Below are positions 18,082-27,299 of a stretch of DNA of 64,000 bases, piece after piece; the first letter of the stretch is position 1, and each line of letters begins with the position of its first letter. The stretch is from contig CAVROM010000002.1 in assembly GCA_963722815.1 (NCBI GenBank), forward strand, positions 261,552 to 325,551. Reading direction: 5' to 3'. The translations under genes were made by a program, and so were the position numbers. The stretch is from DASQFQ01 sp963722815 (GTDB taxonomy: Bacteria > Actinomycetota > Thermoleophilia > Solirubrobacterales > Solirubrobacteraceae). Under the pieces are notes generated by a model. That model saw only the letters and a list, made by a program, of their open reading frames with translations, ran no database searches and was not told the origin of the DNA.

Positions 18082-19070
18082 CGCTCTTCACCGGCCAGTG
18101 GGCGGATCTGCCGCTCGCCGAGCTGGCGGCCAAGTGCGGCGAGTGGGGCTTCGACGGCCTCGAGCTCGCGTGCTGGGGCGATCACTTCGACGTCGCGCAG
18201 GCGGTCTCGCGACCCCGGCTATGCGAAGGGGCAGCGCGAGCTGCTCGCCCGCCACGGCCTCGGTGTATGGGCGATCGGCAACCACCTCGTCGGCCAGGCC
18301 GTGTGCGACCCGATCGACGACCGCGCTACGAGGGCATGCTCCCGCCTGAGGTCTGGGGCGACGGCGAGCCCGACGGCGTGCGGCAGCGGGCGGCCGAGTG
18401 GATGATGGACACCGCGCGCGCCGCTGCCCAGCTCGGCGTCGAGGTCGTCACGGGCTTCACCGGCTCGCCGATCTGGCACCTCCTCTACTCGTTCCCGCCC
18501 AACGACTTCGGCGAGATCGAGCGCGGCTACGAGGAGTTCGCCGAGCGCTGGGGGCCGATCGTCGACGTCTTCGAGGCCGAGGGCGTGCGCTTCGCGCTCG
18601 AGGTGCACCCGACCGAGATCGCCTACGACTACGTGACGACGCGCAAGGCGCTCGCGGCGATCGGCGACCGGCCGGGCTTCGGGATCAACTTCGACCCCAG
18701 CCATTTCGAGCATCAGTTCCTGGCGTCGGCCCCGTTCATCGACGAGTTCGCGGACCGGATCTTCCACTTCCACGTCAAGGACTCGAAGCGCACGCTCGAC
18801 GGGCGGTCGTCGATCCTCGGCGGCCACCTCGACTTCGGCCAGCCGGGCCGCGGCTGGGACTTCGTCTCGCCCGGGCACGGCGACGTCGACTTCGAGCCGA
18901 TCTTCCGCGCGCTCAACCGCATCGGCTACCAGGGGCCGCTGTCGATCGAGTGGGAGGACTCGGGCATGGACCGCGACTGGGGCGCGCCGGACGCGCTCGC
19001 CTTCGTGCGGCGGACCGACTTCCAGCCCTCGCAGGTGGCGTTCGACGCGGCGTTCTCGAGGGAGGCGTAG
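18066..19070 (+). CDS. Sugar phosphate isomerase/epimerase-type TIM barrel (two frameshifts)
   Basis: Xylose-isomerase-like TIM-barrel protein of about 334 residues. Metal-ligand motifs are visible: ALEVHPTEIAYD (Glu), NFDPSHFEHQ (Asp, His), FHFHVKD (His, Asp) and LSIEWEDS (Glu). The family includes inosose dehydratases, tagatose epimerases and hydroxypyruvate isomerases; the exact reaction is not readable. GGAGGAGGA precedes ATG 18066, inside the previous gene. Two compensating shifts (near 18212 and 18325) enclose a segment reading RHGLGVWAIGNHLVGQAV in another frame. It is followed without gap by the Gfo/Idh gene, a common pairing in inositol and rare-sugar pathways. Confidence 0.85.
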   Translation: MARPVTLFTGQWADLPLAELAAKCGEWGFDGLELACWGDHFDVAQAVSRPRLCEGAARAARPPRPRCMGDRQPPRRPGRVRPDRRPRYEGMLPPEVWGDGEPDGVRQRAAEWMMDTARAAAQLGVEVVTGFTGSPIWHLLYSFPPNDFGEIERGYEEFAERWGPIVDVFEAEGVRFALEVHPTEIAYDYVTTRKALAAIGDRPGFGINFDPSHFEHQFLASAPFIDEFADRIFHFHVKDSKRTLDGRSSILGGHLDFGQPGRGWDFVSPGHGDVDFEPIFRALNRIGYQGPLSIEWEDSGMDRDWGAPDALAFVRRTDFQPSQVAFDAAFSREA

Positions 19071-20230
19071 ATGTCCGACGTCGGCTTCACCGACCGGCCG
19101 GAGACGCGGCGCGACCACCGAGATCCCACGCATCGGCGTGGGCATGCTCGGCTACGCCTTCATGGGCAAGGCGCACTCGAACGCCTACCGGACGCTCGCG
19201 TACATGACGTGGCCGCCCCCGCTCGTCCCCGAGCTCGTGGCCGATCGCCGGCCGCAACGAGGAGGCGGTGGCCGAGGCCGCGACCCGCTACGGCTTCGCC
19301 GACCACGTCACGGACTGGCGCGCGATCGTCGCCGACGACCGCATCGGACTGTTCGACAACGTCGGGCCGAACGACCTCCACGCGGAGCCGACGATCGCCG
19401 CGGCCGAGGCGGGCAAGCACGTGATCTGCGAGAAGCCGCTCGGCCGTGACGCGGACGAGAGCTACGAGACGTGGCAGCGCGTCGAGGCGGCCGGGGTCAA
19501 GCACATGTGCGCGTTCAACTACCGGTTCGTGCCCGCCGTGCGGCTCGCCCGCGAGATGATCGAGGCCGGCGAGCTCGGCGAGATCCTGCACTTCCGCGGC
19601 TCCTACCTGCAGGAGTGGGGCGCGACGGACGCCGCGGTCTGGCGGTTCGATCGCGCCGTCGCGGGCTCCGGCGCGCTCGGCGACCTCGGCGCGCACGTGG
19701 TCGACCTGGCCCGCTACCTCGTCGGCGAGATCGCGTCGGTCGCGGCCCGCACGCATACGTTCCACCCCGGGCGCGAGGTCGACGACGCGGTCGAGTCGGT
19801 GGTGTCCTTCGAGGGCGGCGCGATCGGCACGATCGAGGCGTCGCGGTTCGCGACCGGGCGCAAGAACGCCTTCACCTGGGAGATCAACGGCTCCAAGGGC
19901 TCGCTCCGCTTCGATCTCGAGCGCCTCAACGAGCTCGAGGTCCACCTCACCGGCTCGACGCCGGGGTCGCGGGCGCAGGGCTTCCGCACCGTCCTCGTCT
20001 CGGAGCCCGACCACCCGTTCTGGGAGCACTGGTGGCCGCAGGGCCACATGATCGGATGGGAGCACACCTTCGTGCACGAGTTGCACCACCTGCTCGCGGC
20101 GATCCGCGGCGACACGCCGGTCGGCCCGCACGGCGCGACGCTCGAGGACGGCTACCGCGCCGCCGAGGTCTGCGACGCGATGCTGCGCTCATCGAACAAC
20201 GCAGCCCACGAGACGGTGAGGTATCGCTGA
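19071..20230 (+). CDS. Gfo/Idh/MocA family oxidoreductase (two frameshifts)
   Basis: NAD(P)-dependent dehydrogenase of about 385 residues acting on a sugar or cyclitol. The Rossmann start RIGVGMLGYAFMGKAHSNAY, the catalytic-lysine motif CEKPLGRDADES, and the C-terminal domain (GDLGAHVVDLARYLVGE, with the catalytic His/Asp) are canonical. Two +1 shifts (near 19118 and 19250) disrupt the N-terminal Rossmann domain; 1160 bp agrees. It begins immediately after the isomerase TAG and ends 1 bp before the xylose isomerase ATG, so these three genes form one translational unit. Inositol 2-dehydrogenase or a related C2/C3 sugar oxidase is plausible. Confidence 0.88.
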
Positions 20231-20231
20231 C

Positions 20232-21399
20232 ATGACGACCCAGGACGCACTCACACCGCGGCCCGAGCACCGCTTCACCTTCGGGCTCTGGACCGTCGGC
20301 AACCCCGGCGCCGATCCCTTCGGGCCCCCGACGCGCGCGCCGCTGGACCCGGTCGACTCGGTGCGGCGCCTGGCCGAGCTCGGAGCCTGGGGCGTGAGCC
20401 TGCACGACAACGATCTGGTCCCCTACGGGAGCTCGGCCGCCGAGCGGGACCGCATCGTCGCGCGCTTCGCCGCCGCGCTCGAGGAGACGGGGCTCGGCGT
20501 CGGGAATGGCGACGACGAACCTCTTCAGCCACCCGGCGTTCAAGGACGGCGCCTTCACCTCCAACGACCGCGGCGTGCGGCGCGCGGCGATCGGCAAGGC
20601 CATGGCGTCGATCGACCTCGGCGCCGAGCTCGGCGCGGAGGTGTACGTGTTCTGGGGCGGCCGCGAGGGCACCGAGGTCGGTGCCGCGAAGGATCCGCGC
20701 GACGCACTCGAGCGCTACCGCGAGGCGATCGACGTGCTCTGCGAGTACGCGATCGGGCAGGGCTACGACATGCGGTTCGCGATGGAGCCCAAGCCGAACG
20801 AGCCACGCGGCGACCTGTTCCTCCCCACCGTCGGGCACGCGCTGCACTTCATCACCACGCTCCAGCACCCGGACATGGTCGGGGTGAACCCGGAGGTGGC
20901 GCACGAGACGATGGCGGGGCTGTCGTTCCACCACGGTGTAGGCCAGGCGCTGTGGGCCGGCAAGCTGTTCCACATCGACCTGAACGGTCAGCGGATCGGA
21001 CGCTACGACCAGGATTTCCGCTTCGGCGCCGAGGACCTCAAGGAGGCGTTCCTGCTCGTCCGGCTGCTCGAGCGCGCCGGCTACAGCGGCCCTCGCCACT
21101 TCGACGCGCACGCCTACCGCAACGAGGATCCCGACGGCGTATGGGAGTTCGCGGCCGGCTGCATGCGCACCTACCTGGCGCTGGCCGAGGCGGCGCGGCG
21201 GTTCGACGCGCTGCCCGAGGCGACCGCGGCGCTGGCAGCGGCCGGCACGCCCGACCTCGCCGAGCCGACCGTCGGCGCGGACGATCCGCCCGAGACGCTG
21301 AAGGCGGAGGCCGAGCGACTCGAGGAGCTCGCGGTGCGCGGGTACGCGAACGAGCGGCTGGATCAGATCGTCGTGGACGTGCTGCTCGGCGTCCGCTGA
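20232..21399 (+). CDS. xylA: Xylose isomerase (one frameshift)
   Basis: Converts D-xylose to D-xylulose (and glucose to fructose) using two divalent metals. Reconstructed length about 388 residues, the usual size of actinobacterial class I enzymes. Key motifs: FTFGLWTVGNPGADPFG, SLHDNDLVPYG (catalytic His), YVFWGGREG, MEPKPNEPRGD (metal Glu/Lys), GVNPEVAHETMAGLSFHHGV and FHIDLNGQ. One extra base near 20507 shifts the frame between GLGVG and MATTNLFSHPAFKDG. ATG 20232 is 1 bp after the previous stop; the stop TGA overlaps the next ATG (TGATG). No xylulokinase is visible, so its in-cluster substrate may differ from xylose. Confidence 0.9.
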
Positions 21400-22418
21400 T
21401 GGGGAGCGCCGCCGTCGAGACCGGCTATCGTCGCGGCGCCGTGCGCACCGTCCTGCTGTCATCGCTGCTCGCCCTCGCCGCGCTCGGCCTCGTGCCGGCC
21501 GGCGCCGGTGCCGCGGAGAACCCCTGGCTGAACAAGCGCGTGCTCAACATCGCCCACCAGGGCGGCGAGGACGAGTTCCCGTCGAACACGCTGTACGCGT
21601 TCCGGCGCTCGGTCCGTGCCGGCGCCGACATGCTCGAGCTCGACGTCGGGGTCACGCGCGACGACAAGGTCATCGTGATGCACGACACCACCGTGAACCG
21701 CGTGACGAACGGCCGCGGGACGGTCGCGTCGCACACCCTGAAGCAGCTGCGCAAGCTCGACGCGGCGTACTGGTTCGCGCCCGGCCGCAGCGATCCCTAC
21801 CGCCACGGGCTCAAGGCGCGCGCCTATCGCCTGCGCGGCGTGGCGACCGGCAAGCGCAAGGCCCCGAAGGGCTTCAAGCGCTCGGACTTCCGCGTGGCGA
21901 CGCTCACCGACGTGATGCGCGCGTTCCCGCACACGCCGATCAACATCGAGGTCAAGGGGCGCACGAAGCAGGAGGAGACCGCCGAGTACGTGCGCAACGC
22001 GGAGGCGCTCGCGAAGGTGCTGAAGGGCACGCGCCGGCGGGACCTGATCGTGACCTCGTTCCGCCAGCAGGCGATCGATCGCTTTCATGCGCTCGTCCCC
22101 GCGATCGCGCTCGCGCCCGGGATCGACGGCGCGACGGCGTGGTTCAGCGGCGGCTCGCCGGGCGCAGGCGTCGTGGCGTTCCAGCTGCCGATCACCTACC
22201 AGCTCGGGACGCAGACGCTCGCGATCACGACGGCCGAGAACGTCGCGCGTGCCCATCGTGAGGGCTACGCCTGGCACACGTGGCTGTCCGACGACGGAGA
22301 GTCGGTCGCGACCTGGCGGACGCTGATCGACGAGTGCGTCGACGGCGTGATGACGGCGCGGCCCGTCGCGTTCGAGCGGCTGCTGCGCAAGCACAGCGCG
22401 CCGCCCGCCTGCGGCTGA
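21399..22418 (+). CDS. Secreted glycerophosphodiester phosphodiesterase (GDPD)
   Basis: Hydrolyses glycerophosphodiesters to an alcohol and glycerol-3-phosphate outside the membrane. Family motifs: NIAHQGGEDEFPSNTLYAF (catalytic His; Gln replaces the usual Arg of HRG), LELDVGVTRDDKVIVMHD (metal Glu/Asp and second His), INIEVKG and the closing GVMTARP. An N-terminal signal peptide is present. ATG 21399 overlaps the xylose isomerase stop, but GTG 21441 would give a cleaner signal peptide (VRTVLLSSLLALAALGLV) and is a good alternative. Last gene of the operon. Confidence 0.85.
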   Translation: MGSAAVETGYRRGAVRTVLLSSLLALAALGLVPAGAGAAENPWLNKRVLNIAHQGGEDEFPSNTLYAFRRSVRAGADMLELDVGVTRDDKVIVMHDTTVNRVTNGRGTVASHTLKQLRKLDAAYWFAPGRSDPYRHGLKARAYRLRGVATGKRKAPKGFKRSDFRVATLTDVMRAFPHTPINIEVKGRTKQEETAEYVRNAEALAKVLKGTRRRDLIVTSFRQQAIDRFHALVPAIALAPGIDGATAWFSGGSPGAGVVAFQLPITYQLGTQTLAITTAENVARAHREGYAWHTWLSDDGESVATWRTLIDECVDGVMTARPVAFERLLRKHSAPPACG

Positions 22419-22492
22419 GGACCACCCCCACCAGACTCGTAGAGTTTGGCCGGCGACCAAGCTCCCCGCCCTCCTGCTCCTGAAAGCCTGTT

Positions 22493-23265
22493 CTACGGTG
22501 TAGGGACGACGGCGTAGCTCCCTGCCTCGAGGTCCGCGAGCAGGCCCTGGTGCGTCGGCGCCCACCCCAGCAGCTCGCGCGTCAGGTCGCTCGAGGCGAC
22601 CATGTCGATGCCGAAGAACGCGCCGATCCACCCGAAGTGCTCGGCCGCCTGCGCAGCTGGGATCGACTCCGCCGGCACGCCGACGGACCGGCCGATCGCC
22701 GCGGCGATCTCGCGCGTCGGGATGCCGGGCTCGTCGACGGCGTGCAGCACCGACCCCGCGGGTGCCGACTCGACCGTCAGCCGGACGAGCGCCGCCGCGT
22801 CGAGCCGGTGCACGGCCGGCCAGTGGTTGGCGCCGTCGATGTAGCCCGCGACGCCGGTGCGGACCGCGGTCTCGGTGAGCACGGCCACGAAGCCGTAGTC
22901 GCCGGGGCCGTGCACGGTCGGCGCGAACCGCACGACCGCGGACCGGACGCCCCGGTCGGCCAGCGCCAGCGTCGCCTGGGCGTTGGCGAGGCGGGGATGC
23001 CGGGCCGGGTCGGGCCGGTCCTGCTCGGTCGCGACGCCGATCACGCCCGAGGCGATGACGAGCGCGCCGCCGCTCTCGGCCAGCACGTCGCCGAACGTCT
23101 CGATCGCGCGTCGGTCGAGCTCGGCGGCCTCGGCCATCTGCGAGAAGTCGTGGCGATAGCCGAGGTGGACGACCGCGTCGGCGCCGGTGGCGCCGGAGCG
23201 GAGCGAATCGAGATCCTCGAGGGCGCCGCGATGGACGTCGGCGCCGAGCGCCGCGATCGTGGCGC
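22493..23265 (-). pseudogene. SDR/NAD-dependent epimerase family protein, N-terminus missing
   Basis: The body is a good extended-SDR protein (ATIAALGADVHRGALEDL, AVVHLGYRHDF, RFAPTVHGPGDYGFVAVL, HRLDAAALVRL, ending GSYAVVPTP). Homologues begin about 45 residues earlier with the NAD-binding GxSGxxG loop, which is absent in every frame here. Homology stops near 23265, exactly where the opposite-strand TetR-type gene begins (GTG 23259). The first ATG left in frame is 23137. Without its cofactor loop the protein cannot be a working reductase. A deletion joining the two divergent genes, or a misassembly, would explain this. Confidence 0.7.
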
Positions 23266-23825
23266 GATGGCAGCCAGACGCGCGTGGCCGGCTCGGGGAG
23301 GCGGCGATGGACCTCTATGCCGAGCGCGGCTACGAGCAGACGACCGTCGCCGAGATCGCCCAGCGCGCCGGCCTGACCGCGCGGATCTTCTTCCGCTACT
23401 TCGCCGACAAGCGCGAGGTCCTGTTCGCCGGGTCCGAAGCGCTCGGCGAGCAGCTGGACGCCGCGCTCGCCGCCGCCCCCGCCTCGGCCACGCCGCTCGC
23501 CGCCGTGGCCGACGCGCTCGGCGCGGTCGCCGAGGTGATCGGCGACGACCGCGACTACTCCCGCCTCCGCCAGGCGGTCATCGCCGCGAACGCCGAGCTG
23601 CAGGCGCGCGAGCTGATCAAGCTCGCGGGCTGGTCGGCCGCGCTCGCGGACGGGCTGGTGCGCCGCGGCGTCGACGAGCAAACGGCGAGCCTCGCCGCTC
23701 AGACCGGTACCGCCGCCTTTCGCGTGGCGTTCGAGCGGTGGCTGGCCGACGCCGGAGACCGGTCCCTCGCGGACACGCTGCGCGACTCGTTCGGCCGGCT
23801 TAGCACCGTCATCGCCGGCGGCTGA
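23259..23825 (+). CDS. TetR-family transcriptional regulator
   Basis: A 188-residue repressor-type protein. The helix-turn-helix is plain: YEQTTVAEIAQRAGLTARIF and FRYFADKREVLF. GTG 23259 gives the standard family N-terminus (ARWQPDARGRLGEAAM) and is preferred over the ATG at 23187, which lies inside the antisense SDR gene. The C-terminal helical domain is generic, so the ligand is unknown. TetR genes of this type are usually divergent from the SDR gene they control; here the intergenic promoter appears lost together with the SDR 5' end. Confidence 0.85.
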   Translation: MARWQPDARGRLGEAAMDLYAERGYEQTTVAEIAQRAGLTARIFFRYFADKREVLFAGSEALGEQLDAALAAAPASATPLAAVADALGAVAEVIGDDRDYSRLRQAVIAANAELQARELIKLAGWSAALADGLVRRGVDEQTASLAAQTGTAAFRVAFERWLADAGDRSLADTLRDSFGRLSTVIAGG

Positions 23826-23871
23826 CACCCATCGGGCACAGCGGCCCGGCCGACTTTGTACCGGGGGAGGC

Positions 23872-23901
23872 TTGACACGGTGTCCGCCGGGCTGGTGTGG
23901 T
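23872..23901 (+). promoter_or_regulatory. Possible promoter of the Tat-exported flavoenzyme
   Basis: TTGACA (23872-23877), 18 bp, TGTGGT (23896-23901), 33 bp upstream of ATG 23935. The -35 is consensus, the -10 poor. Confidence 0.3.
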
Positions 23902-23934
23902 CGGTCATGCCAAGGCGGAGAACGGAGGATGGGG

Positions 23935-26172
23935 ATGAGCAACCGGGACGAGCGCGAGCTGCGGGAAGAGAAGGACGGGATCACGCGGCGCGACTTCCTC
24001 GACGGGGCCGCGGTCAGCGCGGCCGGGCTCGCCGCCGCGGCGGCCTTCCCCGGGCTGACCGGCGCCGAGGCGATGGCCCACGGGCACGCGGGTGACGCGC
24101 CGCTGCCGCCCGGCTACTACCCGCCGACCTTCAGCGACCCGTACACCGGCGAGCCGGCCCAGGTGATCCGGCGCACGATCAAGATCGACGGCCCGCCGCC
24201 CTCGAAGCCGTCGCAGATCCACTCCACCAAGGGCGGCCCCGGCATCCACGCGCGTGTGAAGGACACGCGCGAGAAGTACGACTGCGTGATCGTCGGCGCC
24301 GGCGCGAGCGGGATCTCGGCCGCGAAGTGGTACCAGGACCGCTTCGGCCCGGACAAGAAGATCCTCATCATCGACCAGCTGCCGGACTTCGGCGGCCACT
24401 CCCACCGCAACGAGTTCCACGTCCCCAACGCGGCCAACGGCGGCGCCGACGTGATGACGCTGCGCAACGGCGGCACCGTCAACCTCGACAGCATCGGGAG
24501 CTGGGGCCAGGACGCGCCGGGCGGCATCCCGGGCTCGTACGGGCAGCACGCGGTCGACTTCCTCAACTGGGCGGGCGTCGACTTCACGAGCGCGACCCCG
24601 TGGCAGAACGGCGGCGCGGCCGGCATCCCCGCGTCCTATGGCCTCTACCAGCGGCTGCTCTTCCCGGCCGCCGAGTTCGGCACCGACCACGTGATCCCGG
24701 CCCGCAACGCCGGGCCGTTCGCCGGCCTCGAGCCGGCCACGGCGGACGGGTGGACGAAGTTCCTCGCGCGCACGCCCTACTCCGACGCGGCGCGCGCCGG
24801 CATCCTGCGCGTCCAGACCGCCGACGAGGACTTCCTCGCCAACGCGCCCGGCGCGCCGCTCACGCAGCAGCAGAAGCGCGAGTACCTGACCTCGATCACC
24901 TACAAGCAGTACCTGGTCAACCACGTCGGCATCAACGACGAGGCGTTCTTCGGCGAGTACTGGCGCGGCTCGGGCGGTCTGCTCGGCGCGGGCGGCCAGG
25001 CGGTCTCCGCGGCCGACTGCTGGATCCTCGGGCGTCCCGGCTTCCCCGACGGCGTCGGGCTCGGCGACACCGAGGACATCCAGCTGGCCGGGATCGGGCG
25101 CACCCCGTACCAGGACTCGCGCTCGACCGGCGACCCGTCGCGCGCGTGGCCCGACGGCAACACGTCGCTGCTGCGGCTCGCGCTCAGCAAGCTGATCCCC
25201 AACGCGTTCCCGAACGTCGACGTCGGCGACGGCCCGAAGCGCCCCGACCAACTCAGCATCGTCAAGGCCCAGGCCCTCTACCCGGAGCTCGACAACCCGC
25301 GCAACCACGTGCGGGTGCGGCTGAACTCGACGGTGTTCAGCGTCGAGCCGTGCAAGGACCGCAAGGGCTACTCGCCGGTCGACTACGTGCTCAACCGCGT
25401 GCCCGGGGCGGAGCGGCACCACCACCACGGTCACCACGGCCACAACGGCAAGAACGAGGGCCGGCGCGTGTGGGCGCGGCACGTCGTGATGGCGTGCTGG
25501 AACCGCGTCACTGCGCACGTGGTCGACGGCCTCCCGAAGAAGCAGGTCGAGGGCCTCTGCTACGCCCGCAAGGTGCCGCTGATCTACGGGCGCGCGGCGC
25601 TGAACAACTGGCAGGCGTTCGCCGACTCGAAGGTCGCGAGCATCAGCCCGCGCGGTACGAGCCTGTTCTGGGACAGCCTGAGCGTGAGCGCGGGAGCCGG
25701 CTTCGGACCCATCGCCACGCCGGGCAAGTACTACGGGCCGACGCCGAACCAGCCGCCGAGCGCGCCCGCGCAGCTGTCATTCACGGTCGTGCCGAATCAC
25801 CCCGACGCGGTGCCGCAGCTGTTCGCGTACTCGACCGGCCAGCAGATGCTGCGCGAGCGGACCTGGCCCGAGCTCGAGGACTCGGTGATCGACCTGATCG
25901 ACCGCGTCGTCAACAAGGAGGGCGGCGACTTCGAGCCCGAGCGCGACATCGCCGACTGGAAGATCAACCGCTGGAGCTACGGCTACGCGCACGAGCTGAC
26001 GTCCACGTTCGACCCGTCGCTGTACGGGCCGGTCCAGGGCCAGCCGCAGTACGCGGGGCGCCAGCCGTTCCGCAACGTCGCGATCGCGAACTCCGACTCG
26101 GAGGCGTTCGCGTACACCCACAGCGCGATCAACGAGGCGTACCGGGCGGTGCAGGACCTGCCGCCGCTCTGA
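23935..26172 (+). CDS. Tat-exported FAD-dependent oxidoreductase, spermidine-dehydrogenase-like
   Basis: A 745-residue protein with a twin-arginine signal (ITRRDFLDGAAVSAAGLAAA, residues 17-36), so it is folded with FAD before export. The dinucleotide fold is CVIVGAGASGISAAKWYQDR followed by ILIIDQLPDFGGHSHRNEF; FGGHS/H-x-N-E-F is characteristic of the spermidine dehydrogenase (SpdH) group. The C-terminus (FRNVAIANSDSEAFAYTHSA) is the conserved FAD-closing region. A His-rich insertion (HHHHGHHGHNGKN, near residue 495) interrupts the middle. ATG 23935 is placed 6 bp after GGAGG. Polyamine oxidation is the family-based guess; the acceptor is unknown. Confidence 0.8.
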   Translation: MSNRDERELREEKDGITRRDFLDGAAVSAAGLAAAAAFPGLTGAEAMAHGHAGDAPLPPGYYPPTFSDPYTGEPAQVIRRTIKIDGPPPSKPSQIHSTKGGPGIHARVKDTREKYDCVIVGAGASGISAAKWYQDRFGPDKKILIIDQLPDFGGHSHRNEFHVPNAANGGADVMTLRNGGTVNLDSIGSWGQDAPGGIPGSYGQHAVDFLNWAGVDFTSATPWQNGGAAGIPASYGLYQRLLFPAAEFGTDHVIPARNAGPFAGLEPATADGWTKFLARTPYSDAARAGILRVQTADEDFLANAPGAPLTQQQKREYLTSITYKQYLVNHVGINDEAFFGEYWRGSGGLLGAGGQAVSAADCWILGRPGFPDGVGLGDTEDIQLAGIGRTPYQDSRSTGDPSRAWPDGNTSLLRLALSKLIPNAFPNVDVGDGPKRPDQLSIVKAQALYPELDNPRNHVRVRLNSTVFSVEPCKDRKGYSPVDYVLNRVPGAERHHHHGHHGHNGKNEGRRVWARHVVMACWNRVTAHVVDGLPKKQVEGLCYARKVPLIYGRAALNNWQAFADSKVASISPRGTSLFWDSLSVSAGAGFGPIATPGKYYGPTPNQPPSAPAQLSFTVVPNHPDAVPQLFAYSTGQQMLRERTWPELEDSVIDLIDRVVNKEGGDFEPERDIADWKINRWSYGYAHELTSTFDPSLYGPVQGQPQYAGRQPFRNVAIANSDSEAFAYTHSAINEAYRAVQDLPPL

Positions 26173-26177
26173 GCCCC

Positions 26178-27299
26178 ATGCTCGAGCTGATCGGCCCGGA
26201 GGACCCGGGCTTCGATCTGCAGCGCAGGACGTTCAACGCGATCGTCGACGCACGGCCGGCGGCGATCGCGCGCTGCGCCTCGCGCACGGACGTGATCGCC
26301 GCGCTCGCGCTCGCTGCCGAGCGCGGGCTGCCGGTCGCGGTCCGCGGCGGGGGCACCTCCGAGTCGTCCACGGTCGACGGCGGCATCCAGATCGACCTTG
26401 CCGAGCTCGACGCGATCGAGATCGACCTGCCGTCGCGCACGGCGAGCGTCGGCGGCGGCGTGATCTGGGCGGACCTGGACGAGGCGACGCAGGAGCACGG
26501 GCTGGCCGTGACCGGCGCGCGGCTCTCCGGTCTCGGCGTCGTGGGCGTCGCGCTGGGCGAGGCCAGCGGGTGGCTGGAGCGCGCGCTCGGGCCGACCGGG
26601 GCGAGTGTCGTCGGCGGGGAGGTGGTGCTCGCCGACGGTCGCGTCGCCGAGGCGACCGAGGACGCCGAGCTGCTGCGGGCGCTGCAGGGCGCGGGCACTG
26701 GGATCGGGGTCGTGACCCGGCTCGACCTGCGGCTGCATCCGGTCGGCCCGGAGCTGCTCTGCGGCTTCCTCGCCTTCCCGCGCGAGCGGGCGGCCGAGGT
26801 GGCGCGGGTCTACCGGGACTTCATCGCGGAGGCTTCGGATCAGGTGGGCGGCGGGCTGCTGCTGGGCGCCGGCCTGGGCGGCGTCTGCTCGATCGTGTTC
26901 TGCCACCTCGGCAGCGTCGAGGCCGGCGAGGAGGCGGTCGCGCCGCTGCGCGCGCTGCAGCCCTCACTCGATGCGGTCGCGCCCAACCCGTACCGGGCGT
27001 TCCAGCGCATCTGGGACACGAGCAACCCGCCCGGCGTGCGGGCTCACCTCCGCAACGCTGTCCTCCCCGAGCTGCCGGACGACGCCATCGACACGGTGAT
27101 CGCGCGCGCGAACCTGCCCGCCGCGAGCCTTTCCTACGTGTTCCTCCGCCCGCTCGGCGGTGCGCTCGACGTCGCCGGATGGGCCTGTCAGTGCGTCGGG
27201 CTGTGGCCCCCGGTTCCGTCGCTCGATCCCGGGCAGGTGGCGTGGGTCGACGACTGCGTGGCGGCCGTCGAGCGGTTCACCCGACGGGCTACGGCCTGA
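26178..27299 (+). CDS. FAD-binding oxidoreductase of VAO/BBE type lacking the histidine anchor
   Basis: A 373-residue flavoprotein. The PCMH-type FAD domain is readable (AVRGGGTSESSTVDGGIQID; ASVGGGVIWADLDEAT; GEVVLADGRVAEA), but the canonical RGGGHS motif reads RGGGTS, so the covalent 8-alpha-histidyl link cannot form, and the second (cysteinyl) site is absent too. The C-terminal substrate domain is shorter than in berberine-bridge enzymes (about 450 residues) and lacks the final N-Y-x-N motif. ATG 26178 is 5 bp after the previous stop, so co-transcription with the Tat flavoenzyme is likely. Reaction unknown. Confidence 0.78.
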   Translation: MLELIGPEDPGFDLQRRTFNAIVDARPAAIARCASRTDVIAALALAAERGLPVAVRGGGTSESSTVDGGIQIDLAELDAIEIDLPSRTASVGGGVIWADLDEATQEHGLAVTGARLSGLGVVGVALGEASGWLERALGPTGASVVGGEVVLADGRVAEATEDAELLRALQGAGTGIGVVTRLDLRLHPVGPELLCGFLAFPRERAAEVARVYRDFIAEASDQVGGGLLLGAGLGGVCSIVFCHLGSVEAGEEAVAPLRALQPSLDAVAPNPYRAFQRIWDTSNPPGVRAHLRNAVLPELPDDAIDTVIARANLPAASLSYVFLRPLGGALDVAGWACQCVGLWPPVPSLDPGQVAWVDDCVAAVERFTRRATA

